A stretch of DNA of 64,000 nt from Pseudomonas sp. ANT_J12 (GTDB lineage: Bacteria > Pseudomonadota > Gammaproteobacteria > Pseudomonadales > Pseudomonadaceae), in assembly GCF_008370045.1 (NCBI RefSeq), contig NZ_VOBN01000002.1, positions 434,001-498,000 on the forward strand. The letters are read 5' to 3'. This document shows, one piece after another, positions 48,760 to 58,776 of the stretch (position 1 is its first letter; the number at the start of each line of letters is the position of its first letter). The position numbers were made by a program, and so were the translations under genes. The notes below the pieces were generated by a model, which was not told where the DNA came from, ran no database searches, and worked only from the letters and a program-made list of their open reading frames with translations.

Positions 48760-51638
48760 TCACCCTCTTCGACCCGAACACCGATATCGACCTGGGCACC
48801 CCGGCTCGCGAAAGCCAGGTGCAAGTCACCCTGAACATCGACGGCCGCAGCATCAGCGTGCCCGAAGGTACGTCGGTGATGCGCGCCGCGGCGCTGCTGG
48901 GCACGACCATTCCGAAACTGTGCGCCACCGACAGCCTCGAAGCGTTCGGCTCGTGCCGGATGTGTCTGGTGGAAATCGACGGCATGCGCGGCTACCCGGC
49001 GTCCTGCACCACGCCGGTCACTGAAGGCATGAGCGTGCACACGCAGACGCCGAAGCTTGCGACGCTGCGCCGCAATGTCATGGAGTTGTACATCTCCGAC
49101 CACCCGCTGGATTGCCTGACGTGCTCGGCCAACGGCAATTGCGAGCTGCAAACCGTCGCCGGTCAGGTCGGCCTGCGGGAGGTGCGTTACGGCTATGAAG
49201 GCGAGAATCATCTGGCGGATGTGAAAGACACGTCCAACCCGTATTTCGACTACGACCCAAGCAAGTGCATCGTCTGCAACCGCTGCGTGCGCGCCTGCGA
49301 AGAAACCCAAGGTACCTTTGCCTTGACCATCACCGGGCGCGGGTTTGAGTCTCGCGTTTCCGCTGCGGGTGGCGAGAACTTCCTCGATTCGGAATGCGTG
49401 TCCTGCGGTGCCTGTGTGCAAGCCTGCCCGACCGCGACCCTGATGGAAAAATCGGTGGTCGAATTCGGCCAGCCTGAACGCAGCGTGATCACCACGTGCG
49501 CCTATTGCGGCGTGGGCTGCTCGTTCCGCGCCGAGATGAAAGGCGACAAACTGGTGCGCATGGTCCCGGACAAAAACGGTCAGGCCAACCACGGTCACTC
49601 TTGCGTCAAAGGACGTTTTGCCTGGGGCTACGCGACTCACCCGGATCGCATCACCAAACCGATGATCCGCAACCACATCAACGACCCGTGGCAGGAAGTC
49701 AGTTGGGAGGAAGCGGTGACCTACGCCGCCAGTGAATTCCGCCGCTTGCAGCAAAAGTACGGCCGCGACTCGATTGGCGGCATCACGTCCAGCCGCTGCA
49801 CCAACGAAGAAACCTATCTGGTGCAAAAACTGGTGCGCGCCGCGTTCGGCAATAACAACGTCGACACTTGCGCGCGGGTCTGCCACTCGCCGACCGGTTA
49901 TGGCTTGAAACAAACCCTGGGCGAGTCCGCCGGGACCCAGAGTTTCGACTCGGTGATGCAGGCCGACGTGATCCTGGTGATGGGCGCCAACCCCAGCGAC
50001 GCCCACCCGGTGTTCGCTTCCCAACTCAAACGCCGCTTGCGTGAAGGCGCGCGGCTGATCGTCATCGATCCACGGCGCATTGACCTGGTGGACTCGGTGC
50101 ATGCCCGCGCCGAACTGCACTTGGCGCTGCGTCCGGGCACTAACGTCGCCATGCTCAACGCCTTGGCCCATGTCATCGTCACCGAAGGTTTGCTCGATCA
50201 GGCCTTTATCGACGCCCGTTGCGAGGGCAGCGATTTCGCCCGTTGGAGCGAGCAGGTCAGCCGTGCGGAAAACTCGCCGGAAGTCCTTGGCGAGATCTGC
50301 GGTGTGGCCCCGGCCGACATTCGCGCCGCCGCCCGCCTCTACGCCAGCGCCGATAACGCAGCGATTTATTACGGCCTCGGCGTTACCGAGCACAGCCAGG
50401 GCAGCACGGCGGTGATGGGCATCGCCAACCTGGCCATGGCCACCGGCAACATCGGCCGCGAAGGTGTGGGCGTGAACCCATTGCGGGGCCAGAACAACGT
50501 TCAGGGCTCTTGCGACATGGGCTCCTTCCCCCACGAGTTGCCAGGCTACCGTCACATTTCCAACGAGGTGGTGCGGGCGCAGTTTGAGCAGGCGTGGAAC
50601 GTCACCCTGCAACCGGATCCGGGCCTGCGTATTCCGAACATGTTCGAGGCTGCTCTGAGCGGTAGCTTCAAAGGTTTGTATTGCCAGGGCGAAGACATCG
50701 CCCAGAGCGATCCGAATACCCAGCACGTGACTGCGGCGCTGTCGGCCATGGAATGCATTGTGGTGCAGGACATTTTCCTCAACGAAACCGCCCGGTTCGC
50801 CCACGTGTTCCTGCCGGGCAGCTCGTTCCTGGAAAAGGACGGCACATTCACCAACGCCGAACGCCGCATTTCGCGCGTGCGTAAAGTCATGGAGCCGCTC
50901 GGCGGCAAGGCCGACTGGGAAGGCACCGTGGCCCTGGCCAATGCGCTGGGCTACCCGATGAACTACAAACATCCGTCAGAGATCATGGATGAAATCGCCA
51001 GCCTGACGCCGACCTTCACCAACGTCAGCTACGCCGAACTGGACCGCCACGGCAGCCTGCAATGGCCGTGCAACGCCGCTGCGCCGGACGGCACGCCAAC
51101 CATGCACATCGAGGAGTTCGTGCGCGGCAAGGGACGTTTCATGCTCACTGGCTACGTGCCCACCGAGGAGAAGGTTAACAATCGTTATCCGCTGCTGCTC
51201 ACCACCGGGCGCATCCTCAGTCAGTACAACGTCGGCGCGCAGACTCGGCGCACCGAGAACGTGGCCTGGCACGACGAAGATCGTCTGGAAATCCACCCGA
51301 CCGACGCCGAGAGCCGTGGCATTAACGAAGGCGATTGGGTCGGCATCGGCAGCCGCGCCGGCCAGACCGTGCTGCGTGCGCGGGTCACCGAACGGGTCGC
51401 CCCGGGCGTGGTGTACACCACGTTCCACTTCCCGGAATCCGGGGCCAACGTCATCACCACCGACAACTCCGACTGGGCCACCAACTGTCCGGAGTACAAG
51501 GTCACCGCCGTGGAAGTCAGCCGCGTCTACCACCCTTCCGAGTGGCAAAAACGCTATCAGGCCTTCAGTGACGAGCAGGACCGCTTGCTCAAGGATCGCC
51601 GCCAGGCACGTGGCGCTAAAGCGGAGGTGCGTCGATGA
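48756..51638 (+). CDS. fdsA: NAD-dependent formate dehydrogenase, alpha (catalytic) subunit
   Basis: A 960-residue molybdenum (or tungsten) enzyme. In order: a [2Fe-2S] ferredoxin domain (SCRMCLVEIDG), a His-Cys [4Fe-4S] site (HPLDCLTCSANGNCELQ), two ferredoxin-type [4Fe-4S] motifs (CIVCNRCVRACEETQG; CVSCGACVQACPTA), and the molybdopterin domain with CAYCGVGCSF and the active Cys in DTCARVCHSPTGYG. The Mo ligand is Cys (TGC), not selenocysteine. ATG 48756 overlaps the fdsB stop. Confidence 0.96.
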   Translation: MITLFDPNTDIDLGTPARESQVQVTLNIDGRSISVPEGTSVMRAAALLGTTIPKLCATDSLEAFGSCRMCLVEIDGMRGYPASCTTPVTEGMSVHTQTPKLATLRRNVMELYISDHPLDCLTCSANGNCELQTVAGQVGLREVRYGYEGENHLADVKDTSNPYFDYDPSKCIVCNRCVRACEETQGTFALTITGRGFESRVSAAGGENFLDSECVSCGACVQACPTATLMEKSVVEFGQPERSVITTCAYCGVGCSFRAEMKGDKLVRMVPDKNGQANHGHSCVKGRFAWGYATHPDRITKPMIRNHINDPWQEVSWEEAVTYAASEFRRLQQKYGRDSIGGITSSRCTNEETYLVQKLVRAAFGNNNVDTCARVCHSPTGYGLKQTLGESAGTQSFDSVMQADVILVMGANPSDAHPVFASQLKRRLREGARLIVIDPRRIDLVDSVHARAELHLALRPGTNVAMLNALAHVIVTEGLLDQAFIDARCEGSDFARWSEQVSRAENSPEVLGEICGVAPADIRAAARLYASADNAAIYYGLGVTEHSQGSTAVMGIANLAMATGNIGREGVGVNPLRGQNNVQGSCDMGSFPHELPGYRHISNEVVRAQFEQAWNVTLQPDPGLRIPNMFEAALSGSFKGLYCQGEDIAQSDPNTQHVTAALSAMECIVVQDIFLNETARFAHVFLPGSSFLEKDGTFTNAERRISRVRKVMEPLGGKADWEGTVALANALGYPMNYKHPSEIMDEIASLTPTFTNVSYAELDRHGSLQWPCNAAAPDGTPTMHIEEFVRGKGRFMLTGYVPTEEKVNNRYPLLLTTGRILSQYNVGAQTRRTENVAWHDEDRLEIHPTDAESRGINEGDWVGIGSRAGQTVLRARVTERVAPGVVYTTFHFPESGANVITTDNSDWATNCPEYKVTAVEVSRVYHPSEWQKRYQAFSDEQDRLLKDRRQARGAKAEVRR

Positions 51639-51856
51639 GCACGGCCAACCTGATCAAAATGGTCAACCAGATTGCCCAGTACTTTGCCACTGAACCGGAT
51701 CAGCAACAGGCCGTGCTCGGCGTGCGCAATCACCTGCAACTGTACTGGACGCCCGGCATGCGCAAGGAATTGCTGGCCTGGCAGACGGAGCATCATGGGG
51801 AAGACTTGCACCCACTGGCGCAGGCAGCGGTCAGTGGAGCGGGTTGGGAAGCTTAG
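51635..51856 (+). CDS. fdsD: Formate dehydrogenase delta subunit
   Basis: A 73-residue protein (STANLIKMVNQIAQYFATEP, HLQLYWTPGMRKELLAW) matching the FdsD family, needed for full FDH assembly or stability. Four-base overlap with fdsA. No fdhD/fdsC sulfurtransferase gene is in the window, so it must be elsewhere. Confidence 0.93.
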   Translation: MSTANLIKMVNQIAQYFATEPDQQQAVLGVRNHLQLYWTPGMRKELLAWQTEHHGEDLHPLAQAAVSGAGWEA

Positions 51857-51876
51857 GATTTAACAGCCTTTGGATC

Positions 51877-51900
51877 AGCCCCGAGCTTTTCGGGGCTTTT
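51877..51900 (+). terminator. Terminator of the fds operon
   Basis: Stem AGCCCCGA/TCGGGGCT with T4, 20 bases after fdsD. Confidence 0.88.
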
Positions 51901-51911
51901 CCTCTTTGCAA

Positions 51912-52661
51912 CTACAGCTCGACCCGCTGATAAGTGCCGTCAGCCCCCACGTTATGGCCAAAACCGCAGGACTCACCCGCCGTGCGCGTGACCGTGAGCA
52001 CATCCTTTTTAATGTCGAAGTCGTACTCACAATCGCCTTCGTCTTCCCCACTCATGGCGTAATGCGCCTTGCCGTTATCAAACGCTACTACCGTTGAAAA
52101 CTCACCGAGATTGGGACCGTAATACATCGCCATCATGCCGGCGTAATAACCCTGGAAATCAACCTGGTACTGCTTGCCTTGTGGCTTGATCGTCATCGAG
52201 TTCCATAACGCAGCCCCGGCGTATTGCCAATACCGCCCTTCTGGTTTACTCGACAACTTCCCCAGCGAGTTGTTGATATCGCCACTGATCTTGCCCAGGT
52301 TGAAGATCGACTTTTTGTCGTTGGGCAGAATGCTCAGCCACGCCCGGGCTTTCAGGTAGTTGCCTTCATGGATGTAAGTCAGCGCAACGTTGTTGTAGGC
52401 CGTCGCCAGTTTTTCTTCGTCCAACTGACAACTCTCGGACCAGCCGGCCTGCTGCTCATACTGCGCCCGGGCCTTGGCGTATTGCTTGAGCTTGTAATAC
52501 TTGCCGCCCTCGGCGGAATACTCGCTGATCTTGAGGCAATTGGCGGTCACCTCCTCGTCGGTAATCTCCGCATGGGCAAAAAACGGCGCAGTCAGAAGCA
52601 GGAGGATCGCATTCACCTGTATCAAGCGACGCACTGACGGATAGAAGTGCTTAATGTCCAT
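51912..52661 (-). CDS. Exported TPR-like hypothetical protein
   Basis: A 249-residue protein with a signal peptide ending in FFAHA. The N-terminal half has two TPR-like helical pairs (EGGKYYKLKQYAKARAQYEQ; ATAYNNVALTYIHEGNYLKA). The C-terminal half is beta-rich with two cysteine-containing segments (EGDCEYDFDI, AGESCGFGHN). Function unknown. Convergent with the fds operon. Confidence 0.75.
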   Translation of the reverse strand: MDIKHFYPSVRRLIQVNAILLLLTAPFFAHAEITDEEVTANCLKISEYSAEGGKYYKLKQYAKARAQYEQQAGWSESCQLDEEKLATAYNNVALTYIHEGNYLKARAWLSILPNDKKSIFNLGKISGDINNSLGKLSSKPEGRYWQYAGAALWNSMTIKPQGKQYQVDFQGYYAGMMAMYYGPNLGEFSTVVAFDNGKAHYAMSGEDEGDCEYDFDIKKDVLTVTRTAGESCGFGHNVGADGTYQRVEL

Positions 52662-52860
52662 ATTGTTTTTCTCTGTTTAAAAGTCGGCATGCCCAGCGGT
52701 GCGGAGGGTAGCGTGGCCAAGTCACCGAGACAATCAGGGGCCCCCGTACATCCTCCGCCAGCGTCGATAAACTTCCCCCCAATTCGCGCGGCTACTCCCG
52801 CATAATCCCCGCACTTCCCATGACGGCCTTCACCCGGCGCACCCACTACAAGGACGCAAC

Positions 52861-54123
52861 ATGCAAATCAGCCAAGGACAACGCCTACCCTTGTCCAGCC
52901 TTATGCAGGGCTCGCAACTTATCCTCTCGATCAACGTTCAGTCGCCCCATGTGTTGGACTTCGTGTGCTTCGGCATCGATGCACAGGGCAAACTTTCCGA
53001 TGATCGCTACATGGTGTTTTTCAACCAGCCGACGACACCGTGCAACAGCGTGAGCATGGCCAACGGCGGTGACTTCACCCTCAACCTGTCGAAACTGCCC
53101 ACCAGCATCGATCGCCTGGTGTTCACCACCTCGATCGACGGTGCCGGCGCGATGCGCGACATCCAGGCCAGCAGTTTCAGCATCAAAAGCCTGTCCGGCG
53201 AAGTCTTGGCGCAATGCCCGTTCTCGGGCGCCACCTTCGCCGACGAAAAAGCCATCATGGTCGTCGAGCTCTATCGCAAGTCGGGCGAATGGCGCCTGTC
53301 GTCCAACCTGCAAGGCTTTAACGCGGGCCTGGATGCGCTGGTGAAACATTTCGGCGGGGATGTCGCTGACGAACCGGCGCCTGCTCCCGTGCCGACACCG
53401 GCTCCCGCGTCCAAAGCAATCTCCCTTGAAAAGAAGATCGGCGACGCCGCTCCGCACTTGGTCAGCCTGGCAAAGAAAGCCCAGATCAGCCTGGAGAAAG
53501 CCAAGCTCACCGACGTCAAAGCGCGGGTCGGCCTGGTGCTGGATGCGTCCGGGTCCATGAACAACCAGTACCAGACCGGCCGCGTCCAGGAAGTGGTCAA
53601 TCGACTGCTGCCGCTGGCGCTGCACTTCGACGACGACGGCACCCTCGACTGCTGGGCGTTTGGCGCCGAGACACAGCAGTTGTCCGCCGTGTCACTGGCC
53701 AATCACAAAGACTTCATCAAAACCGACCGCGGCGGCTGGCAGGATTGGGCGTTGGGCGCCCGCTACAACGACGAGCCCAAAGCCATCAAGAAGGTCATCG
53801 ACTTCTACAAGAATTCCCGGGACACCACGCCGATCTACATCCTGTTCATCAGCGATGGCGGCGTGTCGGCCAGTGGCGCGATCAAGAAGCTGATGATCGA
53901 AGCGGCCAAGCTGCCGATCTTCTGGCAGTTCGTCGGCATCGGCGGCCACAACTACGGCATCCTGGAAAAGCTCGACACCATGACCGGCCGAGTCGTCGAC
54001 AACTGCGGTTTCTTCGCCCTGGACGACCTGCACGACATCAGCGAAGAGCAGCTGTACGACAAGCTGATGGAAGAATTCCCGCAGTGGCTGAAGGACGCGA
54101 AGGCTAAAGGCATTATTTTTTAA
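52861..54123 (+). CDS. TerF-like protein: TerD domain plus VWA domain
   Basis: A 420-residue two-domain protein. Residues 1-165 form a TerD-like domain (HVLDFVCFGIDAQGKLSDD, VVELYRKSGEWRLSSNLQGF), then a Pro/Ala linker, then a von Willebrand A domain with the MIDAS motif DASGSMN and LFISDGGVSASG. This matches TerF of the terZABCDEF set. It is on the opposite strand, separated from terE by three unrelated genes, so the set is rearranged. Possibly a metal-dependent scaffold for the other Ter proteins. Confidence 0.88.
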   Translation: MQISQGQRLPLSSLMQGSQLILSINVQSPHVLDFVCFGIDAQGKLSDDRYMVFFNQPTTPCNSVSMANGGDFTLNLSKLPTSIDRLVFTTSIDGAGAMRDIQASSFSIKSLSGEVLAQCPFSGATFADEKAIMVVELYRKSGEWRLSSNLQGFNAGLDALVKHFGGDVADEPAPAPVPTPAPASKAISLEKKIGDAAPHLVSLAKKAQISLEKAKLTDVKARVGLVLDASGSMNNQYQTGRVQEVVNRLLPLALHFDDDGTLDCWAFGAETQQLSAVSLANHKDFIKTDRGGWQDWALGARYNDEPKAIKKVIDFYKNSRDTTPIYILFISDGGVSASGAIKKLMIEAAKLPIFWQFVGIGGHNYGILEKLDTMTGRVVDNCGFFALDDLHDISEEQLYDKLMEEFPQWLKDAKAKGIIF

Positions 54124-54138
54124 GCCTGACCCCGCCCT

Positions 54139-54170
54139 CTCCCGCAGTGCATTGCATCGCACTGCGGGAG
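54139..54170. terminator. Bidirectional hairpin between the TerF-like and DUF4236 genes
   Basis: Perfect 12-base stem CTCCCGCAGTGC/GCACTGCGGGAG with an eight-base loop between two convergent genes; the T run is weak. Confidence 0.75.
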
Positions 54171-54177
54171 CGGCATT

Positions 54178-55365
54178 TCAGTCCAGGTCCGACAGTTCGA
54201 ACGGGCTGATCTCGCGGAACCGGGCGGAACGGTCCAGGCTGACCCGCGCGCCAGCTGCAATGAATGTCGCCGCGGGATCCAGCTCGGCGAGTCGTTGGAA
54301 GTCGATACCGCCCCACTGCTCCCGCGTGACCATCGCCGACATCACGTACTGATCCTCGACCAATGCAGTGGCCGGGTTCGTGCGCTGGATGTACCCCGAC
54401 ACCAGGCATGTCTGTATCGCCGGCAACAACGCAAACACCTCGCCCACCACCCTGAACAACGAACCATGGCACAGCGCTACGAAATCCCGGCGGACCTGGG
54501 CGTCCGTGCGATTTTTGAATGACAGCTTGCCGTTGCCCCGCGCTTCAGCCGTGCGACGCGGCACTTCGTTCTCATCGGGCAGATCGACGTCCAGCGCGAT
54601 CCCGGTGACATCCTGAGTGAACGCGTAAGCAACCTGCGTTGCCTTCGGCCAGGCAATGCCGCTCAGCACGTAGTCCAACGCCGCTTCCATCTGCGCACTG
54701 AAGCCTTTGGCGGCCAGACGAAAGGCCTTCTCGATGTCCGCCCGGTCCTTTTCGTGCGTGTCGCGGGCCGCCGTCCAGTCGAGCAGATCGCTTTGATACT
54801 GCGCCTCAGCGGCTTGCGTCAGTGCCTCCATCCGCGCCGAGCGCAAGAGCAACCGATCCACCAGCGAAGGGTCCTGTATCACCGGGGGCGAAGGTGGGTC
54901 GATGGGAAACGGTGCCGGAATGGCGGGCGGTGTGTTCGGCGCCGGGGTCGGCAAGTGAACCCCGAGGCATTGCTCCAGCTCAGTGTTGATCTTTTGCGCC
55001 GCCCGCTCCAGCAAATCCTGGATCGCGTACGCCTGCTCGACCTTGACCCGCTTGATCACGGCTGTGGGAAGCTCGTTACCGTCAAGATCGGTGAGTAACA
55101 GCGTGCCGTCATCCTCCACCGATAGCTTGACCGAGCCACTGTAATCACCGGGCCCGGACGCCGTAGAGCCGGAGCTGCGCGGCCGGTCGATGCGCTCACG
55201 ATAGGAAAGCCCCGTGCCCGGTAACCCGGCGTTGAGGTAGGTGCCATGCTTGCCCATCGTCATGCTCAAGCCTCGCGGCCCGATGGAAGTACTCAAACCC
55301 GAGGGGCTGATGCTGAGCCGAACGCCGGGAATGATCGTGATCCGTTTGCTGAATCTGAAGCCCAT
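54178..55365 (-). CDS. DUF4236-domain protein
   Basis: A 395-residue protein. Residues 1-55 are a clear DUF4236 module (MGFRFSKRITIIPGVRLSIS, PSGLSTSIGPRGLS, GTYLNAGLPGTGLSYRE). The long remainder has a helical stretch, a Pro-rich segment (PTPAPNTPPAIPAPFP) and a C-terminal domain without a known match. Family function is unknown. Last of three same-strand genes that follow the ter terminator. Confidence 0.85.
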   Translation of the reverse strand: MGFRFSKRITIIPGVRLSISPSGLSTSIGPRGLSMTMGKHGTYLNAGLPGTGLSYRERIDRPRSSGSTASGPGDYSGSVKLSVEDDGTLLLTDLDGNELPTAVIKRVKVEQAYAIQDLLERAAQKINTELEQCLGVHLPTPAPNTPPAIPAPFPIDPPSPPVIQDPSLVDRLLLRSARMEALTQAAEAQYQSDLLDWTAARDTHEKDRADIEKAFRLAAKGFSAQMEAALDYVLSGIAWPKATQVAYAFTQDVTGIALDVDLPDENEVPRRTAEARGNGKLSFKNRTDAQVRRDFVALCHGSLFRVVGEVFALLPAIQTCLVSGYIQRTNPATALVEDQYVMSAMVTREQWGGIDFQRLAELDPAATFIAAGARVSLDRSARFREISPFELSDLD

Positions 55366-55437
55366 GATTGCTCCCCGTCCGAACGCGCAAGCGCTGGGCG
55401 AATCCCGGCGCCTTCCTTGTATGGCTTCGGCGATGAA

Positions 55438-56421
55438 CTAGACGCGCCCGGCCATGTAGTCGTTGATCGATGAAAAATGCCGATGACGGCAAATCCAGCC
55501 CGAGAAGAATACGAAGATTGATGTGCACGCAATCATCCAGCCGCGCTTGCGGCGGGCTTCACGCTGGTTGCGAGAACCACCTGCCAATAGCAGCGCCATC
55601 ATCACGAAGTAAATCGAGAGCAAGCCGATTTTGGCGAACAGCGCGAGCAGGAAATACAGCGACACACCATTGCTGCGGTACGTTTGAACGATCACTTGCA
55701 GGGCCATCAGTCCGGCAATGACCAGCGCACCAATGACCGCGTAGTTCTTAGGCACTTCAAAAAAGATCAGCGCAAAGTACGAGCCAATGCCGATGGCCGG
55801 GGTGAGACTTGTCCACAGGGCGTCGGTGTAATCCTGGTAAATGGTCATCGATCCGCGGTGATGCAACCATACCGCGACCGCGAGCAATAACAGCACAGCA
55901 AGGCCGGCCAGTTTCAATGGCAACAGCGCGTGGGGATCTTTTGCGCTCGTGGGACTTGTGGTCGCAACGCCCGCAGGCGCTGTCGTCGAGTTTGAAACCG
56001 CCGGGGTCGGCAAAAGGCTCGCTGTTGGCACGCCTCGATCCACGACGTTTTTGGGTGGCGGCACAGGCGCAGTCACAACGGGCTTTTTAGCAGGCGTGAC
56101 CCTTGGCAACCCGGCGGCCATCTGCGCTTCGACGCGAGCCGACATCACGCCAGCAAGGCAATCCGTCGTCGTGCAGCTGTTTCGCTGCGTCAACCAGTCC
56201 CGTTGCTCCTGGCGCAGGGCGGTCTTGTCCGTCACCCGATCGAGCGCCTGGACATAAAGACTGTTGATCTGCTCATCCAGGCGCGAGAGTTGCGGGCTTT
56301 CACAAATCCGCTGTTCTACAGGCTTTGTGGCCTTGGCGCAGTCAAAACTGGTTGCTTGCGCTGTCCCCAGCAGCAGGCCACAGACCGCAATGGCCATTCG
56401 GATTCCAATATCCAGTTTCAT
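55438..56421 (-). CDS. LprI-type N-domain protein with C-terminal membrane spans
   Basis: A 327-residue protein. Signal peptide (AIAVCGLLLGTAQATS), then a DUF1311/lysozyme-inhibitor LprI-like domain (FDCAKATKPVEQRICESPQL...YVQALD, TTTDCLAGV), a Pro/Thr-rich linker, and four or five membrane helices toward the C-terminus. LprI-like domains are often periplasmic; here one appears fused to a membrane module of unknown role. Confidence 0.75.
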   Translation of the reverse strand: MKLDIGIRMAIAVCGLLLGTAQATSFDCAKATKPVEQRICESPQLSRLDEQINSLYVQALDRVTDKTALRQEQRDWLTQRNSCTTTDCLAGVMSARVEAQMAAGLPRVTPAKKPVVTAPVPPPKNVVDRGVPTASLLPTPAVSNSTTAPAGVATTSPTSAKDPHALLPLKLAGLAVLLLLAVAVWLHHRGSMTIYQDYTDALWTSLTPAIGIGSYFALIFFEVPKNYAVIGALVIAGLMALQVIVQTYRSNGVSLYFLLALFAKIGLLSIYFVMMALLLAGGSRNQREARRKRGWMIACTSIFVFFSGWICRHRHFSSINDYMAGRV

Positions 56422-56483
56422 TGAGTTCCCTTCATCTGGTTAGCCGCACCCCACCACATCGGGCAAGGCGCGCCCTGAGTGAT

Positions 56484-57446
56484 TCAACCTTGTTTAAGCG
56501 GCGCTTCGCGCAGTTCTTCGAGGCGGTTGCCGTCCCAACGGTATGTTTGTTTCGACTCCAGTGTCGGGCAGCAACGGGCGTCCTCCGGTCCCACTTCAAG
56601 TGAGCTGACGCTGATGGTTTTGTCATCGAGCACCTGCAGGTCGGTGACTGCGCCGTTGACCACAGTGCTGCCCTTGAAATCGAAGGCGCCGTTGTTCGAA
56701 TAGAAGATGCCCAGGGACGAAAACGAACCATTGCCCCCACCCTGCCCTTCGATGGTGTAGATCACCAAGGCATCGTCCTGGCCGTCGCCATTGAGGTCGG
56801 CACGAAGGATTTTGCGGCCTTCCTGATATTCGTCGCCGCCCTCTTCACGGGTCGCAACGTTTATGGCGTTGGAAATAGCGGCGTCCAGCGACCCGGCGAT
56901 TGGCGCGGGTACTGCCTGTGGAGGTGCAGCCGGAGTCGGCACGGGCGCCGGGGCCTGGACGACTGGCGCGGGTGCAGGGGCCGCAAGCCGTGGCGCTATC
57001 CCTTTGGATTTGGCCTCGGCGACAAATTTCTTGAGAACGGCATCGCGAATCGCTTGAGCATCTTCATAGCCGATCAACATGTTTCTGGAACCGGAGAATG
57101 GCTGGCCATCGCCCAGGAACCAGCGTGCAAACCAGCCGGGGCGCATGTTTTCCTGCTGCTCGATGGCGCGATCGAGGACCTTCTCGCTGACGTCCACGTA
57201 CAGCGCGTACCCCTCATCGCCGAACGCCTTCAACATCTCGTCTTTCTGGGCCCCGACCTTTGTCTTCATGACTTCCAGCATGATGATGTTGGTATCGACC
57301 AATTTGCTTTCGCACTCATTGGTGTAGTTGCCAAAGCAGGTTTCTTTGTATTCCTGAACCGCATTGTTGAGCTTGAAGTCGTTATACGCCCCACAACCTG
57401 CCAATAACATAAGGGCTGCGGTTGCCAAAAAGGCCCGATTTCTCAT
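56484..57446 (-). CDS. Lipoprotein of unknown function
   Basis: A 320-residue lipoprotein: lipobox LMLLAGC, helical N-domain with Cys pair (CFGNYTNECESK), Ala/Pro-rich linker, and a C-terminal beta-rich domain with an EF-hand-like calcium loop (ADLNGDGQDDALVIYT). ATG 57446 has AAGGA upstream and is chosen over 57467. It follows the terminator of terE and is probably a separate unit with the next two genes. Confidence 0.75.
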   Translation of the reverse strand: MRNRAFLATAALMLLAGCGAYNDFKLNNAVQEYKETCFGNYTNECESKLVDTNIIMLEVMKTKVGAQKDEMLKAFGDEGYALYVDVSEKVLDRAIEQQENMRPGWFARWFLGDGQPFSGSRNMLIGYEDAQAIRDAVLKKFVAEAKSKGIAPRLAAPAPAPVVQAPAPVPTPAAPPQAVPAPIAGSLDAAISNAINVATREEGGDEYQEGRKILRADLNGDGQDDALVIYTIEGQGGGNGSFSSLGIFYSNNGAFDFKGSTVVNGAVTDLQVLDDKTISVSSLEVGPEDARCCPTLESKQTYRWDGNRLEELREAPLKQG

Positions 57447-57511
57447 ATCCCTGAATCCTTTTTCCATTAACCCGAACGCGATGCTCGGGGTTTGAACAAG
57501 ATCGACACCCC

Positions 57512-57541
57512 AAAAAAAGCCCCGCTCGAAAGCGGGGCTTC
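57512..57541 (-). terminator. Terminator of the ter operon
   Basis: Stem AAGCCCCGCT/AGCGGGGCTT with a T7 run on the minus strand, about 17 bases past the terE stop. Confidence 0.92.
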
Positions 57542-57556
57542 TTCAACCCGAATGGG

Positions 57557-58135
57557 TTAGCCGATGCTGACGCCGTGGGCTTCAGCCAGTGGCTTCAGGC
57601 CGCCGGCGAAACCTTGGCCGATCGCCTTGAACTTGAACTCTTCACCGCTGCGGTACAGCTCGCCAAAGATCATGGCGGTTTCGGTGGAAGCGTCTTCGCT
57701 CAGGTCGAAACGTGCCAGTTCTTTACCGTCAGCCTTGTTCACAACGCGGATGTAGCCGTTGGACACCTGGCCGAAGTTCTGTTTGCGTGCATCGGAGTCG
57801 TGGATGGTGACCGCGAATACCAGCTTCTTCACCAGCGGAGCCAGGGAGGTCAGTTTGACCGTCACTTGCTCGTCGTCGCCTTCGCCGGCACCGGAGCGGT
57901 TGTCGCCCATGTGTTCGACGGAGCCGTCAGCCGACTTCTTGTTGTTGTAGAAAATGAAGCTGTTGTCGTCGAGCACTTTGCCGTTTTCGCCTACGACGAA
58001 AATCGACGCATCGAGGTCGAACTCGGTGCCGTCAGTGACGCGAGGATCCCAGCCCAGGCCCACGAGCACTTCGGTCAGACCCGGTGCTTCTTTGGACAGG
58101 GATACGTTGCCGCCTTTGGAAAGACTTACAGCCAT
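57557..58135 (-). CDS. terE: TerD-family stress protein (TerE position)
   Basis: A 192-residue TerD-domain protein. The calcium-binding acidic loops are intact: [19 protein letters not shown] and [14 protein letters not shown]. It is last in the ter operon, after terD, hence the TerE label by position; TerD and TerE are close paralogs. Cytoplasmic Ca2+-binding protein needed for tellurite resistance and membrane-linked stress response. Confidence 0.92.
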   Translation of the reverse strand: MAVSLSKGGNVSLSKEAPGLTEVLVGLGWDPRVTDGTEFDLDASIFVVGENGKVLDDNSFIFYNNKKSADGSVEHMGDNRSGAGEGDDEQVTVKLTSLAPLVKKLVFAVTIHDSDARKQNFGQVSNGYIRVVNKADGKELARFDLSEDASTETAMIFGELYRSGEEFKFKAIGQGFAGGLKPLAEAHGVSIG

Positions 58136-58167
58136 GGTTAGTTTCCTTATTCAATGGACCGAGGGGT

Positions 58168-58743
58168 TTAGAAGTTCATACCGTACGAGTTGGCCAGCGC
58201 CTTCAGGCCACCGGCAAAGCCCGAACCAACGGCACGGAATTTCCATTCGCCGTTGTTGCGATACAGCTCGGCGAAGATCATCGCGGTTTCGGTGGAAGCG
58301 TCTTCTGCGAGGTCGTAACGCACGATCTCGGCACCGCTGATTTCGTTGACAACACGAATGAACGAGCCGCCGACCTGACCGAAGTTCTGCTTGCGTGCAT
58401 CAGCGTCGTGGATGGTGACGGTGAATGCGATCTTGTCGATGTCGGCCGGAACGCGGCTCAAGTCGATTTTCAGTACTTCGTCGTCGCCATCGCCAGCACC
58501 GGTGCGGTTGTCACCGGTGTGCTCGATGGAACCGTCAGCGCTTTTGAGCTGGTTGTAGAAAATGAAGTCGGCGTCACCACGCACTTTGCCGTTGGCACCC
58601 AGCAGGAACGCACTTGCGTCCAGGTCAAACTCCGTGCCGTCAGTTGCGCGTGGATCCCAACCCAGACCGACCAGAATCTTGGTCAGCGAAGGATCGGTCT
58701 TCGATAGGGACAGGTTGCCGCCTTTTTGAAGAGTCAGTGCCAT
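58168..58743 (-). CDS. terD: TerD-family stress protein (TerD position)
   Basis: A 191-residue paralog of the adjacent gene with the same motifs ([54 protein letters not shown]). Directly downstream of terC. Confidence 0.92.
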   Translation of the reverse strand: MALTLQKGGNLSLSKTDPSLTKILVGLGWDPRATDGTEFDLDASAFLLGANGKVRGDADFIFYNQLKSADGSIEHTGDNRTGAGDGDDEVLKIDLSRVPADIDKIAFTVTIHDADARKQNFGQVGGSFIRVVNEISGAEIVRYDLAEDASTETAMIFAELYRNNGEWKFRAVGSGFAGGLKALANSYGMNF

Positions 58744-58776
58744 GAGTACAGCTCCTTGTGGTTAATGCGTTTTGAA

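Noticed and set aside
49860..49900. Possible selenocysteine in the formate dehydrogenase active site
   Set aside because: The codon at the Mo-ligand position is TGC (Cys), and the reading frame has no internal TGA.
48432..50972. Minus-strand open frame of 846 codons
   Set aside because: Antisense to fdsA/fdsB; open only because of the codon bias of the real genes.
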